A stretch of 64,000 nucleotides of DNA from contig VSNG01000012.1 of assembly GCA_009774175.1 (NCBI GenBank), positions 27,410-91,409 on the forward strand, given 5' to 3'. Under the pieces are notes generated by a model, which saw only the letters and a list, made by a program, of their open reading frames with translations, made no database searches and was not told the origin of the DNA. Made by a program: the position numbers and the translations under genes. The number at the start of each line of letters is the position of its first letter. Within the stretch, counting starts at the first letter, position 1. The stretch is from Lachnospiraceae bacterium. GTDB lineage: Bacteria > Bacillota > Clostridia > Lachnospirales > Lachnospiraceae. This document shows, piece after piece, positions 45,752 through 53,456 of this stretch.

Positions 45752-46581
45752 TACACAGTCATTTCCCCCTCTGTAATATCCAATTCCTGCATGAAGATTT
45801 TTTTCTCTTTTCGATTTGGAAGTTTAAAATGCCATATTGGGTTCCCTTCCATAATAGAAACGCCCTTACCTTTTACAGTGTGGGCTATTATAAATACAGG
45901 ATTTTCATGAAGATTGTCTTCTTTAAGACAGGATACAATCGCATCCACGTCGTGACCGTCAACTTCTTTCACATTCCATCCCAAAGGCTCAATTCGTTTT
46001 CTCCAGTTGGATATCCCTATGATGTTTTCAATCGTATCCATTTTTTGAATTTGATTTGCATCCAAAATGACTACAAGATTATTCAGATGGAAAGCAGGGG
46101 CAAGCAACAAAGCTTCCCATACGGTTCCTTCCTGACATTCTCCATCTCCCAGAAGGACAAATGTTTTCGCGTGATATCCATTAAGTTTTTGTCCGAGTGC
46201 CATTCCTATTCCCATAGATAATCCATGTCCTAATGATCCCGTAGTCGCTTCTATTCCAGGGATATCTCTCATACAGGGTTCGCCGCCTATTCGGGAATTT
46301 TTTTTCAAATAGCCGTCAAATTCATCTTCTGCAAGCATACCTGCTTCCACCATAACAGCAAACAATGCCAAACCGGCATGCCCTTTACTCAATATGAAAC
46401 GGTCCCGATCCGGAAGAGTCGGTTGGTTCGGATCATATTTCATGATGTCTTTCATATATAATGAATATATAATTTCTACAGCAGAATAGCAGGAGGCCAA
46501 ATGTGCCATCCCTCCGGCAAATCCTGTGATAAAAATTTTCTTTCTGAGTTTTTTACAAATTACGTTGTCCTGCTTGCTCAA
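45751..46581 (-). CDS. Transketolase-like, N-terminal part
   Basis: 276 aa. TPP-binding half: SKGHAGLALFAVMVEAG, GSLGHGLSMGIGMALGQ and the GDGECQEGTVWEALLLA to DANQ motif (GDG to N). It pairs with the C-terminal half encoded immediately after. It most likely supplies or accepts a glycolaldehyde-type two-carbon unit for the ACP-bound product; this is inference from the neighbours. Confidence 0.88.
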   Translation of the reverse strand: MSKQDNVICKKLRKKIFITGFAGGMAHLASCYSAVEIIYSLYMKDIMKYDPNQPTLPDRDRFILSKGHAGLALFAVMVEAGMLAEDEFDGYLKKNSRIGGEPCMRDIPGIEATTGSLGHGLSMGIGMALGQKLNGYHAKTFVLLGDGECQEGTVWEALLLAPAFHLNNLVVILDANQIQKMDTIENIIGISNWRKRIEPLGWNVKEVDGHDVDAIVSCLKEDNLHENPVFIIAHTVKGKGVSIMEGNPIWHFKLPNRKEKKIFMQELDITEGEMTV

Positions 46582-46592
46582 ATTAAATCCTC

Positions 46593-48404
46593 TTACTTAA
46601 TATCAGACTCGGCATTAACCGTGATGACAGACTGCTTGTTTATGTAGTTCTCCGGTATTTTATACTCCCAGACAGTATTTTCCTCTGTGTCCTCTGATAC
46701 TTTCGAAAATCCCTGCAATGCATAAAAATCTTTAACCATTGCATTTTTGGCTGTAGGATAATAATAACCGATAATTTTTCGTATTCCTGTCTCCTTAGAT
46801 ATTTTAACTAACTCGTCCATCATTGCAAATTCCATATTTCTCTTTAAAACCCTGCAACTCATGAGCCACAATTCCATATGGAGTTCATCCTGTTTCGGAC
46901 CATCTATTCGTCCGATCACGACACTTACAACGCCGTTATCTCCGAACTTATCGCTGAGTTTTCCATAAATAGTAATATGATCAGAAGCGTTTGCTGCTTC
47001 TTCTATTTCACTCTGGCTGTATCTCTTTGTTGTAAGATTGAACTGATTGCTTTTATTTGTGAGCTGCGCAATGCGAGAAATGTACATGGGCACAAACGTC
47101 TTTATTTCCCCCTTCATTTCAAGAGATTTTAAATAATCCGCATAATTTGTGAAAGAAGCCTGCATCTGTTGCCGTTTTGCATTCCCCAGATACATTTCAT
47201 TCCGCTTAAGATCATCTTGAGATAAAGCAGTAACCTCGAAAAATCCTGACTTATCTAATACTTGTATATAATGTTCGACGCCGTTGATCTCCGGGACTGC
47301 AACACCCGGAAATTGATCTTTAACAATAGCTCTTTCTGCTGGATTGTCATCCAAAAACACAAAACTTTCCGGAAGCAATGTCAGTTCTTTTGCTGCTTCG
47401 AACAAATTTATACTTTTGGGATTCCAATTGGCTTTGAAGGCAATGAAATCTTCTCTCCGCAACACACTGTCAGGCCTTTCAAATCCACTGACAGCGTTAG
47501 TCTCATCATTTTTGGAATTGACCGTCAACAATATACCTAGCTGTTTATGTAGTTTAATGTATTCTTGAAATTCACTGTAAGTCTGAGATAAAGATGTTTC
47601 CTGACCGATTTCAATGTTATCTGCGCCATCATCTCCGATGATTCCACCCCATAATGTATTGTCTAGATCCAAATTAAACGCTTTTTGGTTTTTACCATAC
47701 AGGGATTTAATAATATTGGCCACATTAAAGGATAAATATGGAATCGCCGGAACGGCAACAGCATATTTATACATATGCCAATAATAGGGATCGGCCCACT
47801 TGTCCAATCCATATGCAGCAGAAATATAATTTACGTCACAAATATAAAAATCATCATGGGCTTGGGCATACTCATAAAAAGCGCAGTTGAGCATCGTGAC
47901 GAAATTTACTCTGCCTCGGCAATCACTGGCTTCTTTATTTCCCATCAACCTGAAGAACGGATACTCGAAGTTGTTTTGAATAATGGGGCAATGGTATTTC
48001 TGCATCAAAGAGTTCCACAGGGCGGAAAATTTATCAATGACTATCAGTCTCTTTTGTTCCACAGCAGTTTGGTCATCTGTAATTTCTGGAAACTCAGTAA
48101 TATTTCTCGTGCATGTACATACATAGATAAGATCCGGCGCAAACGCCTCTAATTCCGAATTTGGAAAAGCGCCGTCTTCATACCATTGATTATATTCAGA
48201 CTCATAAAATGTCGGCTTAATGCCATAGTTCAGTAAAAATAATTCCAGAATTAATCTGATATCCTGAGTTGTTTCTCCTCCTAAAATAGCAATCCGCTTA
48301 TTCAAAAAATTCTTTGTTGTATCGGATAAAAGTTCCTTGCGTATATGTTTTTTCTTTTTAATCAGGTATTCTGCGTTAAACGGATACTCTAATTCTTTCA
48401 GCAT
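46593..48404 (-). CDS. FkbH-like HAD-family enzyme with C-terminal acetyltransferase-like domain
   Basis: 603 aa from ATG 48404 (GGGGAG site). N-terminal unknown region (1-230), then the FkbH HAD domain: NLDLDNTLWGGIIGDDGADN (DxDxT nucleophile), LLTVNSKND and FVFLDDNPAER. The C-terminus (about 430-600) is GNAT-like (ITIYGKLSDKFGDNGVVSVV, IGYYYPTAKNAMVKDFYALQGF). FkbH enzymes dephosphorylate 1,3-bisphosphoglycerate and load glyceryl onto an ACP; an analogous loading is likely here. First gene of the operon, under the palindrome-overlapped promoter. Confidence 0.88.
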   Translation of the reverse strand: MLKELEYPFNAEYLIKKKKHIRKELLSDTTKNFLNKRIAILGGETTQDIRLILELFLLNYGIKPTFYESEYNQWYEDGAFPNSELEAFAPDLIYVCTCTRNITEFPEITDDQTAVEQKRLIVIDKFSALWNSLMQKYHCPIIQNNFEYPFFRLMGNKEASDCRGRVNFVTMLNCAFYEYAQAHDDFYICDVNYISAAYGLDKWADPYYWHMYKYAVAVPAIPYLSFNVANIIKSLYGKNQKAFNLDLDNTLWGGIIGDDGADNIEIGQETSLSQTYSEFQEYIKLHKQLGILLTVNSKNDETNAVSGFERPDSVLRREDFIAFKANWNPKSINLFEAAKELTLLPESFVFLDDNPAERAIVKDQFPGVAVPEINGVEHYIQVLDKSGFFEVTALSQDDLKRNEMYLGNAKRQQMQASFTNYADYLKSLEMKGEIKTFVPMYISRIAQLTNKSNQFNLTTKRYSQSEIEEAANASDHITIYGKLSDKFGDNGVVSVVIGRIDGPKQDELHMELWLMSCRVLKRNMEFAMMDELVKISKETGIRKIIGYYYPTAKNAMVKDFYALQGFSKVSEDTEENTVWEYKIPENYINKQSVITVNAESDIK

Positions 48405-48478
48405 TAAAAAATTTCTCCCCACACCTAGTGTAATGTATCATTGTTTCATTCTCCTGTTTCATAATATTTTCATGGTCC

Positions 48479-48507
48479 ATTATAACAATACTAAGATATT
48501 TTGTAAA
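48479..48507 (-). promoter_or_regulatory. Promoter of the island operon
   Basis: Minus strand TTTACA (48507-48502), 17-nt spacer, TATAAT (48484-48479), 75 nt before the fkbH-like ATG. Its -10 lies in the left arm of the palindrome. Confidence 0.7.
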
Positions 48508-48525
48508 TACTTTAGTATTGTTATA
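48481..48525. promoter_or_regulatory. Palindromic operator for the Xre-type regulator
   Basis: Perfect inverted repeat TATAACAATACTAA (48481-48494) and TTAGTATTGTTATA (48512-48525) separated by 17 bp. It covers the -10 of the operon promoter and lies 22 bp before the regulator gene, so binding could control both directions. Confidence 0.7.
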
Positions 48526-48547
48526 CTATTTCTTGCGGAGGACTTTG

Positions 48548-48835
48548 ATGTTTGGAGATCGTATTGAAAAAATTAGACTTGCATATAATTGGACTCAGGT
48601 ACAATTGGCACAAAAGCTAAATGTTTCAAAACAAACTGTCTCAAATTGGGAAAATAACAATATTCTTCCTTCTATAGAGATGCTCATCAAGCTTTCTGGT
48701 ATCCTTTCTGTAAGCACAGACTACCTTTTATCTCTTGATGACAGGGAATATATAGAAGTTACTGGATTGACAAAAATTCAAAAAGCTCATATCCAGCAAT
48801 TAATCCACGATTTGCAAGAAAAAGAGAACAAGTAA
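48548..48835 (+). CDS. Xre-family transcriptional regulator
   Basis: 95 aa from ATG 48548, with GGAGG 7 nt upstream. The helix-turn-helix is in TQVQLAQKLNVSKQTVSNWE, with SIEMLIKLSGILSVSTDYLL after it, typical of the small Cro/CI-type regulators. A short C-terminal helix (LTKIQKAHIQQLIHDLQEKE) may be for dimerisation. Divergent from the operon; it likely represses it and itself through the palindrome. It has no ligand domain, so the signal is unclear. Confidence 0.9.
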   Translation: MFGDRIEKIRLAYNWTQVQLAQKLNVSKQTVSNWENNNILPSIEMLIKLSGILSVSTDYLLSLDDREYIEVTGLTKIQKAHIQQLIHDLQEKENK

Positions 48836-48839
48836 AAAC

Positions 48840-48875
48840 ACCTCGCGTCCCTTATTAACACTAGGATTGCGAGGT
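48840..48875 (+). terminator. Hairpin after the Xre-type gene
   Basis: ACCTCGC (48840-48846) pairs with GCGAGGT (48869-48875) with a 22-nt loop, followed by ATTTATG. Weak terminator candidate. Confidence 0.4.
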
Positions 48876-48904
48876 ATTTATGTCTACTCAACTAATAAAA
48901 AAGG

Positions 48905-48935
48905 ATTTTGGCATTGAAAGCCGGAATTGTCAAGA
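48905..48935. repeat. Direct repeat, right flank of the island
   Basis: Copy of the 31-bp repeat at 39400-39430 (28/31 identical). It holds an intact minus-strand promoter (TTGACA 48933-48928, 17 nt, CAAAAT 48910-48905) that now points into the island and antisense to the Xre-type gene. Confidence 0.8.
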
Positions 48936-48951
48936 TAAAACTTCCCACCTG

Positions 48952-50433
48952 CTAAAAGCGGATAGGCTCCACATCCTCACTGAGCGGCTTCATTTCGTAC
49001 TCCGGCAGGCTGTCCAGAAGCTCCTCCAGACAAAGACCTGTGCTGCCAACCACATCATGGGCGAGCAGGACGACCTTCTTACGCCCAAGTGTGGTTGTTA
49101 CCCCGTTTTCTATCAACTGCTTTGGATCAGGATTCTTGACCGCGTCCTCCAGGCTGGCGTTCCAGTCGTAATATATGTAGCCTCTCTTCGTCATCTCACG
49201 GATGATGGCGCCGCCCGTTTTTTGATTATAGGCGTTGATACTGCCGCCCGGAAAACGGAACAGATTTGTCTCCACCCCCGTCACCTCATACACAGTCTGT
49301 CTTGCCTTTTCAAAATCCGCCACATAGCTGTCCACGCTCTCATATAAAGCGTCGTAATCATGTTTGTCGCAGTGAATGCCGACGGTATGTCCCTCCGCCA
49401 CAATCCGGCGCGCCACCTCGGGATGATTTCTCACATTCTCTCCCACCAGAAAGAAGGTTGCCTTAATATTCCTTTCCCGCAGGATCTCGAGCACCTTCTC
49501 TGTATTTTCCTCGGAAGGGCCGTCGTCAAAGGTCAGGTACATGGTCTTTGGATGAAAATAGTAGGAAACGCCCTGTACAATGCCGTCCGCGATCTGCTGC
49601 TGATATTCCGTAAGGCTCAGCTTCCTGCGTTCCGCCGCGTTGGAGAGAAAGCCCGTCTCGATCAGGCAGGCGGGCATGGAAGTCTTTCCCGTCACATAAA
49701 AATCCGCATCGCTTCGTAATTCCCGCTCTGCGGCTCCTGTACTCTTCAAGGTCTGCTGCCTGACCAGCTGCGCCAGTCTCCTGCTGTCCTGCCGTCCGCT
49801 GTCCTCCGTATACCACACCTCCATCCCGTTTACCCCGGCGCCTTCCTCCGTGGCATTCTGATGGATGCTGATATAAACATCCGCCTCTGATCGGTTTGCC
49901 TCTTCCACGCGCGCTTCCTTCGTAATGTAGGTATCCGTTTCTCTGGACATAATCACACGGTATCCCTGTTCGTCCAATTGATCCCTCACAAGCAGCGCAA
50001 TGGCAAGGTTCAAATCCTTTTCCAAAACGCCTTCCCGGGCGCAGCCCTCGTCCGTACCGCCGTGTCCCGGGTCAAGATAAACCGTTGGAATATGTACTGC
50101 CACCGTCTGCCCGCTCTCATCCCCATCGGTTACGGCTGTCTGCTCCGTCACTTCGGCGAGAGGTACTGCGTCTTCTTTCTCCCCTACCGCCTCAGTCTCT
50201 TCCCCTGTAAGCGGCAAATCCACCGCAGCCTCTTTTTCCGCAGTCCACAGGCTTTCCGTCAGGAATCGGACGCCGCCCGCCTCAATAAGCTTCGCTGACA
50301 GCATTGCCGTCAGACTGACTACGCACACCGCAGCGCCAAATCCATATATTCTCCTGAACAGACGCCTTTTTCTCTGCTCCCTCGTCTCATAACCACAGAC
50401 ATATTCCCAGGTAAACGACGACTCTCCGTACAT
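48952..50433 (-). CDS. N-acetylmuramoyl-L-alanine amidase fused to polysaccharide deacetylase
   Basis: 493 aa. N-terminal membrane anchor (about residues 28-50), acidic linker, then an Amidase_3 domain (about 115-295: TVYLDPGHGGTDEG, ISIHQNA, CLIETGFLSN) with its Zn ligands, then a NodB deacetylase domain (about 298-490: TMYLTFDDGPSEEN, VGIHCDKHDYD, LFRFPGGSIN). Both domains keep their catalytic residues. It would cut peptide stems and deacetylate cell-wall or exopolysaccharide sugars. It is the last gene before the island and sits after four phased repeats that look like regulator sites. Confidence 0.9.
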   Translation of the reverse strand: MYGESSFTWEYVCGYETREQRKRRLFRRIYGFGAAVCVVSLTAMLSAKLIEAGGVRFLTESLWTAEKEAAVDLPLTGEETEAVGEKEDAVPLAEVTEQTAVTDGDESGQTVAVHIPTVYLDPGHGGTDEGCAREGVLEKDLNLAIALLVRDQLDEQGYRVIMSRETDTYITKEARVEEANRSEADVYISIHQNATEEGAGVNGMEVWYTEDSGRQDSRRLAQLVRQQTLKSTGAAERELRSDADFYVTGKTSMPACLIETGFLSNAAERRKLSLTEYQQQIADGIVQGVSYYFHPKTMYLTFDDGPSEENTEKVLEILRERNIKATFFLVGENVRNHPEVARRIVAEGHTVGIHCDKHDYDALYESVDSYVADFEKARQTVYEVTGVETNLFRFPGGSINAYNQKTGGAIIREMTKRGYIYYDWNASLEDAVKNPDPKQLIENGVTTTLGRKKVVLLAHDVVGSTGLCLEELLDSLPEYEMKPLSEDVEPIRF

Positions 50434-50491
50434 TACTGACGCTCCTCTCTCGTATACTCACAACTCTTACATTAGTAAGCATACTGAAAGG

Positions 50492-50554
50492 CTGCATCAG
50501 AATTTCATCTAAGTTGCATCAAAAAGCCATAATATTTGCATCAAAGTTGCATCA
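50492..50554 (-). promoter_or_regulatory. Four TTGCATCA-type repeats upstream of the amidase-deacetylase gene
   Basis: CTGCATCA at 50492-50499 and TTGCATCA at 50514-50521, 50536-50543 and 50547-50554 (plus-strand reading; TGATGCAA on the minus strand). Start-to-start spacing is 22, 22 and 11 bp, i.e. whole helical turns, as expected for an OmpR-type response regulator. The rightmost copy overlaps the stop codon of the upstream gene. Confidence 0.65.
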
Positions 50555-51382
50555 TCTGGATACTTTCAAAAACAGCTCGTTGATCCCCTCGTAGAATCCC
50601 AGCGTCACCACCGTCTGTCCGCTTCCCATGCCGGGAAAGACATATTTACGAAAATACGGCGTCGTCTCCAGAAGCGGGTTGTCAGGCTCATAAGGAGTCG
50701 GCTCGCCAAGCCCCATATAGGCTGCCCAGTCCGCCACCAGCGCATCTGCGTCAATATCCTCCCACAAAAGAGGCGTTCTCACATAGATTTCATATATTTT
50801 TCCGTCATCCGCATCAATATAGGCGTCCATCAGACGGTTTGTCTTATCCGCATTCTTCTGGGAATTGGAAAGACTCATCTTCCAGACCGCCACATTATTG
50901 CGAGGCTCCAGCACATCAATTGCGGAGTAGAGCGTAACGTCATAGGAAGATGCATCCACCTCCCGCACCTGTTCAGGCAGTATACCCCTTTCCTTAAGCA
51001 GCTTAAGTCCCTCATTGCACGTAGCGTAAATCTGTTCATCCGTGATTTCCCTGCCGGACGGACCTCTGCGGTTCACCACAAAGGCATAGGAGCCTTCCAG
51101 CTCCTGATACGCTGTCTCCGCGTCCGCCTCATGGGTCATGGCGCTTACTTCACTCTCGGGAAACGTCTGGCTGCTCAGACAGCAGGAAAGGATATACAGC
51201 TTCTCGTTGCTGTTCATCTGGTAACGGTAGCCCTCTCCGGCATTTTCCACGCTTTCCGTATGCGGGCTGTCCAGAATCCCCTGATCCTTATATTTGGCCA
51301 GCGCCTCCGGCCCCCATATGGAAATTAACATTGCAAGCGCCGCCAGCAGCGGAACCGCAAGATAATATACTTTATTTTTCAT
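50552..51382 (-). CDS. Secreted or membrane-anchored protein of unknown function
   Basis: 276 aa. The N-terminal segment VYYLAVPLLAALAMLISIW is a signal or anchor; the rest is extracytoplasmic. I do not recognise a family. The segment WKMSLSNSQKNADKTNRLMDAYIDADDGKIYEIYV resembles the beta-rich accessory proteins encoded after histidine kinases. It follows the kinase gene by 26 bp and is probably part of the same signalling unit. Confidence 0.5.
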   Translation of the reverse strand: MKNKVYYLAVPLLAALAMLISIWGPEALAKYKDQGILDSPHTESVENAGEGYRYQMNSNEKLYILSCCLSSQTFPESEVSAMTHEADAETAYQELEGSYAFVVNRRGPSGREITDEQIYATCNEGLKLLKERGILPEQVREVDASSYDVTLYSAIDVLEPRNNVAVWKMSLSNSQKNADKTNRLMDAYIDADDGKIYEIYVRTPLLWEDIDADALVADWAAYMGLGEPTPYEPDNPLLETTPYFRKYVFPGMGSGQTVVTLGFYEGINELFLKVSR

Positions 51383-51408
51383 ATGTATTGTTCTCCACGG
51401 AAAATAAA

Positions 51409-52800
51409 CTATGGCAACAGGAAGCTGAAACAGGATCCTTCCCCTTCTTTACTCTCAATCTGTAATTCGCTGTGATGTATCTTTAAAATCTCCGCGCACA
51501 AAGCAAGCCCAAGACCGGCCCCGTTCTTGCTTCTTGCCCTGGACTTGTCAACCATGTAAAAGGCCTTCACAATCTTACTCTGTTCCGCCTCCGGTATGCC
51601 GATCCCGTAGTCTCTCACCGCAATCCGATAGCCGCCGTCAACCCTCTGTCCTGTCACCTCAACAACGCCGTCCGCTTCCGAAGCCTTGCAGGCATTGTCG
51701 ATCAGATTTACCAGCACGGTCTTGATCAGATTCGCTTCCATGCGCACCACGGCTTCCTCGTGCGAAAAACGGATTTCCGGCTCCTTTTTCTCCGCAAACA
51801 TTTCCCGCAGATAGACAAACAGTTCTCCCACCGGCGCTTCCTGCATCTGCGCCTCCTCCTGTTTTGCCACAATAATATCGAGAAGGCGGAAAGACATCGC
51901 CTCCAGACGTTTCCCCTCCGTGTAGATATAGTTTGCCGACATGATGCTCTTTTCCTCATCCAGCTTGTGGGAGCGCAGCATGTCCGCATATCCGATAATC
52001 GCCGTCAGGGGTGTTTTCAATTCGTGGGCAAAGGCGCCCATGAATTCTTCCCTTGCCTCGATCTCTTCCTCCAGCTTACAGATATTTTCCTCCAGCGCAT
52101 TCGCCATCCTGTTAAAATCCCCGGTAAGCTGCCCAAGCTCGTCCCGGCTGATCTGTCTGGCACGGTATGCATAATCTCCCGCCGCCATATTTTGGGTTGC
52201 TCTGGTCAGCAGGCGGATCGGCTTTGTCAGGAAGGATGCAATAAACAGCATGATGACCATCCCGGTCAACAACATGACCACCGTTACTTTCCGATACAGC
52301 GAAAACCCAAGGGCACGTTCCGTAAATACTCCTGTCACATCCTTCATGGTCTCCAGATACAGAATGCGGTTCAGCGCATTGATGGATACGCAGGTATGCA
52401 CATAGAAATTATTCTGGGCGCGAATCACCTGATAGGATTTGGTATGCTGATCCGTCTGCACAAGCAACCCCTCATCCGCGGTAAAGCCGCTACTTGTATA
52501 CAGTATGTTTTTCTCCTCATCCGAAATCCGAAGGAGACGGCCGCCGCTTTGTCCTCCCATCTCCAGTTTGGATGCAATCTCCTCCACCACGCTGTCGGGC
52601 AGGACGCTGTACTTGAGAGGCACATTCAAAGCCGCCGTCTCAAAAGCGAAGCTTAAGATACTGCTCTCATCAAGCGCCTGTCCCACTTCTCTTTCCAGCG
52701 AGGTCTCAAACACATAATTTACAAAGTAAAAGCCGCTGAACCCCAGCGCCAGCGCCAGCACGATCATGGTAGACAGCACCAGTTTAATTGAAAATTTCAT
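51409..52800 (-). CDS. Sensor histidine kinase
   Basis: 463 aa. Two membrane segments (about 8-30 and 173-195) flank an extracytoplasmic sensor region; HAMP follows (LTKPIRLLTRATQNMAAGDY). Kinase motifs: H-box FAHELKTPLTAIIGYADML, N-box LVNLIDNACKAS, G1 RDYGIGIPEAEQ and G2 NGAGLGLALCAEI. It phosphorylates the regulator encoded immediately upstream (4-bp overlap). The signal is probably at the cell surface. Confidence 0.93.
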   Translation of the reverse strand: MKFSIKLVLSTMIVLALALGFSGFYFVNYVFETSLEREVGQALDESSILSFAFETAALNVPLKYSVLPDSVVEEIASKLEMGGQSGGRLLRISDEEKNILYTSSGFTADEGLLVQTDQHTKSYQVIRAQNNFYVHTCVSINALNRILYLETMKDVTGVFTERALGFSLYRKVTVVMLLTGMVIMLFIASFLTKPIRLLTRATQNMAAGDYAYRARQISRDELGQLTGDFNRMANALEENICKLEEEIEAREEFMGAFAHELKTPLTAIIGYADMLRSHKLDEEKSIMSANYIYTEGKRLEAMSFRLLDIIVAKQEEAQMQEAPVGELFVYLREMFAEKKEPEIRFSHEEAVVRMEANLIKTVLVNLIDNACKASEADGVVEVTGQRVDGGYRIAVRDYGIGIPEAEQSKIVKAFYMVDKSRARSKNGAGLGLALCAEILKIHHSELQIESKEGEGSCFSFLLP

Positions 52801-53456
52801 TCCTGCACCTCTAAACGGTAGCCAACCTTATACACAGCCACCAGATTATGCTCCCATCCCAGCTTTTTTCTCAGTCGCTGTACATGCAGATCAAGTGTCC
52901 GGCTGTCCGCAAAGTATTCCCCTTCCCACACCTTTTCATATAAAGTCTCCCGAAACAGGGCGACGTTTTTGTTTTTCATAAAAAGAAGCAGAAGCCCAAA
53001 CTCCTTATTCGTCAGTTCCACGGGGCATCCGGCTTTAGTCACCCTGCGCGCGTCCACATCCACCGTCACGTCTCCCGCCGTAAGATGCTGCTCCGCCTTG
53101 TTGTAACGCCGAAGCACTGCTTCCACCCTCGCCACCAGCTCTACCACGTCAAAAGGCTTCACCAGATAGTCGTCAGCGCCCAGCTTAAGCCCCTTCACCC
53201 GATGCTTCACCTCATGCTTTGCAGTGATAAAAATCACCGGAATCCCCAGAGGACGTATGTATTCCATCACATCATAGCCGTCAGCGCCCGGAAGCATAAT
53301 ATCCAGAAGAATCAACTCAAACTCTTCCTTCTCTATCAGGTCGATCGCCTGCAGGCCGTCCTGTACCGCCGTACAGTGATAGCCTGCGGAAGAAAGATTT
53401 AAGTCTATCAAATCACAGATCGGTTTTTCATCGTCTACAATCAGTATTTTAATCAT
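52797..53456 (-). CDS. OmpR-family response regulator
   Basis: 219 aa. Receiver domain with acidic pair VDDEKP, phospho-acceptor Asp in LILLDIMLPGADGYDV, and VIFITAKHE; then a winged-helix DNA-binding domain (LTNKEFGLLLLFMKNKNVALF, DSRTLDLHVQRLRKKLGW). It likely binds the repeats upstream of the amidase-deacetylase gene. The start overlaps the VCBS gene by 8 bp. Confidence 0.93.
   Translation of the reverse strand: MIKILIVDDEKPICDLIDLNLSSAGYHCTAVQDGLQAIDLIEKEEFELILLDIMLPGADGYDVMEYIRPLGIPVIFITAKHEVKHRVKGLKLGADDYLVKPFDVVELVARVEAVLRRYNKAEQHLTAGDVTVDVDARRVTKAGCPVELTNKEFGLLLLFMKNKNVALFRETLYEKVWEGEYFADSRTLDLHVQRLRKKLGWEHNLVAVYKVGYRLEVQE

Larger units (their letters stand above)
39431..48904. mobile_element. 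AT-rich genomic island between direct repeats
   Basis: The segment between the two copies of the 31-bp repeat is visibly richer in A/T than both flanks and holds one minus-strand operon of ten genes plus one plus-strand regulator. No integrase, transposase or tRNA gene is visible inside, so the mode of entry is unknown. Genes on either side (amidase-deacetylase and ileS) would be adjacent without it, with the ileS promoter between them. Confidence 0.6.

Noticed and set aside
39431..48904. Integrase or transposase in the island
   Set aside because: None found; all eleven frames with coding character belong to other families.
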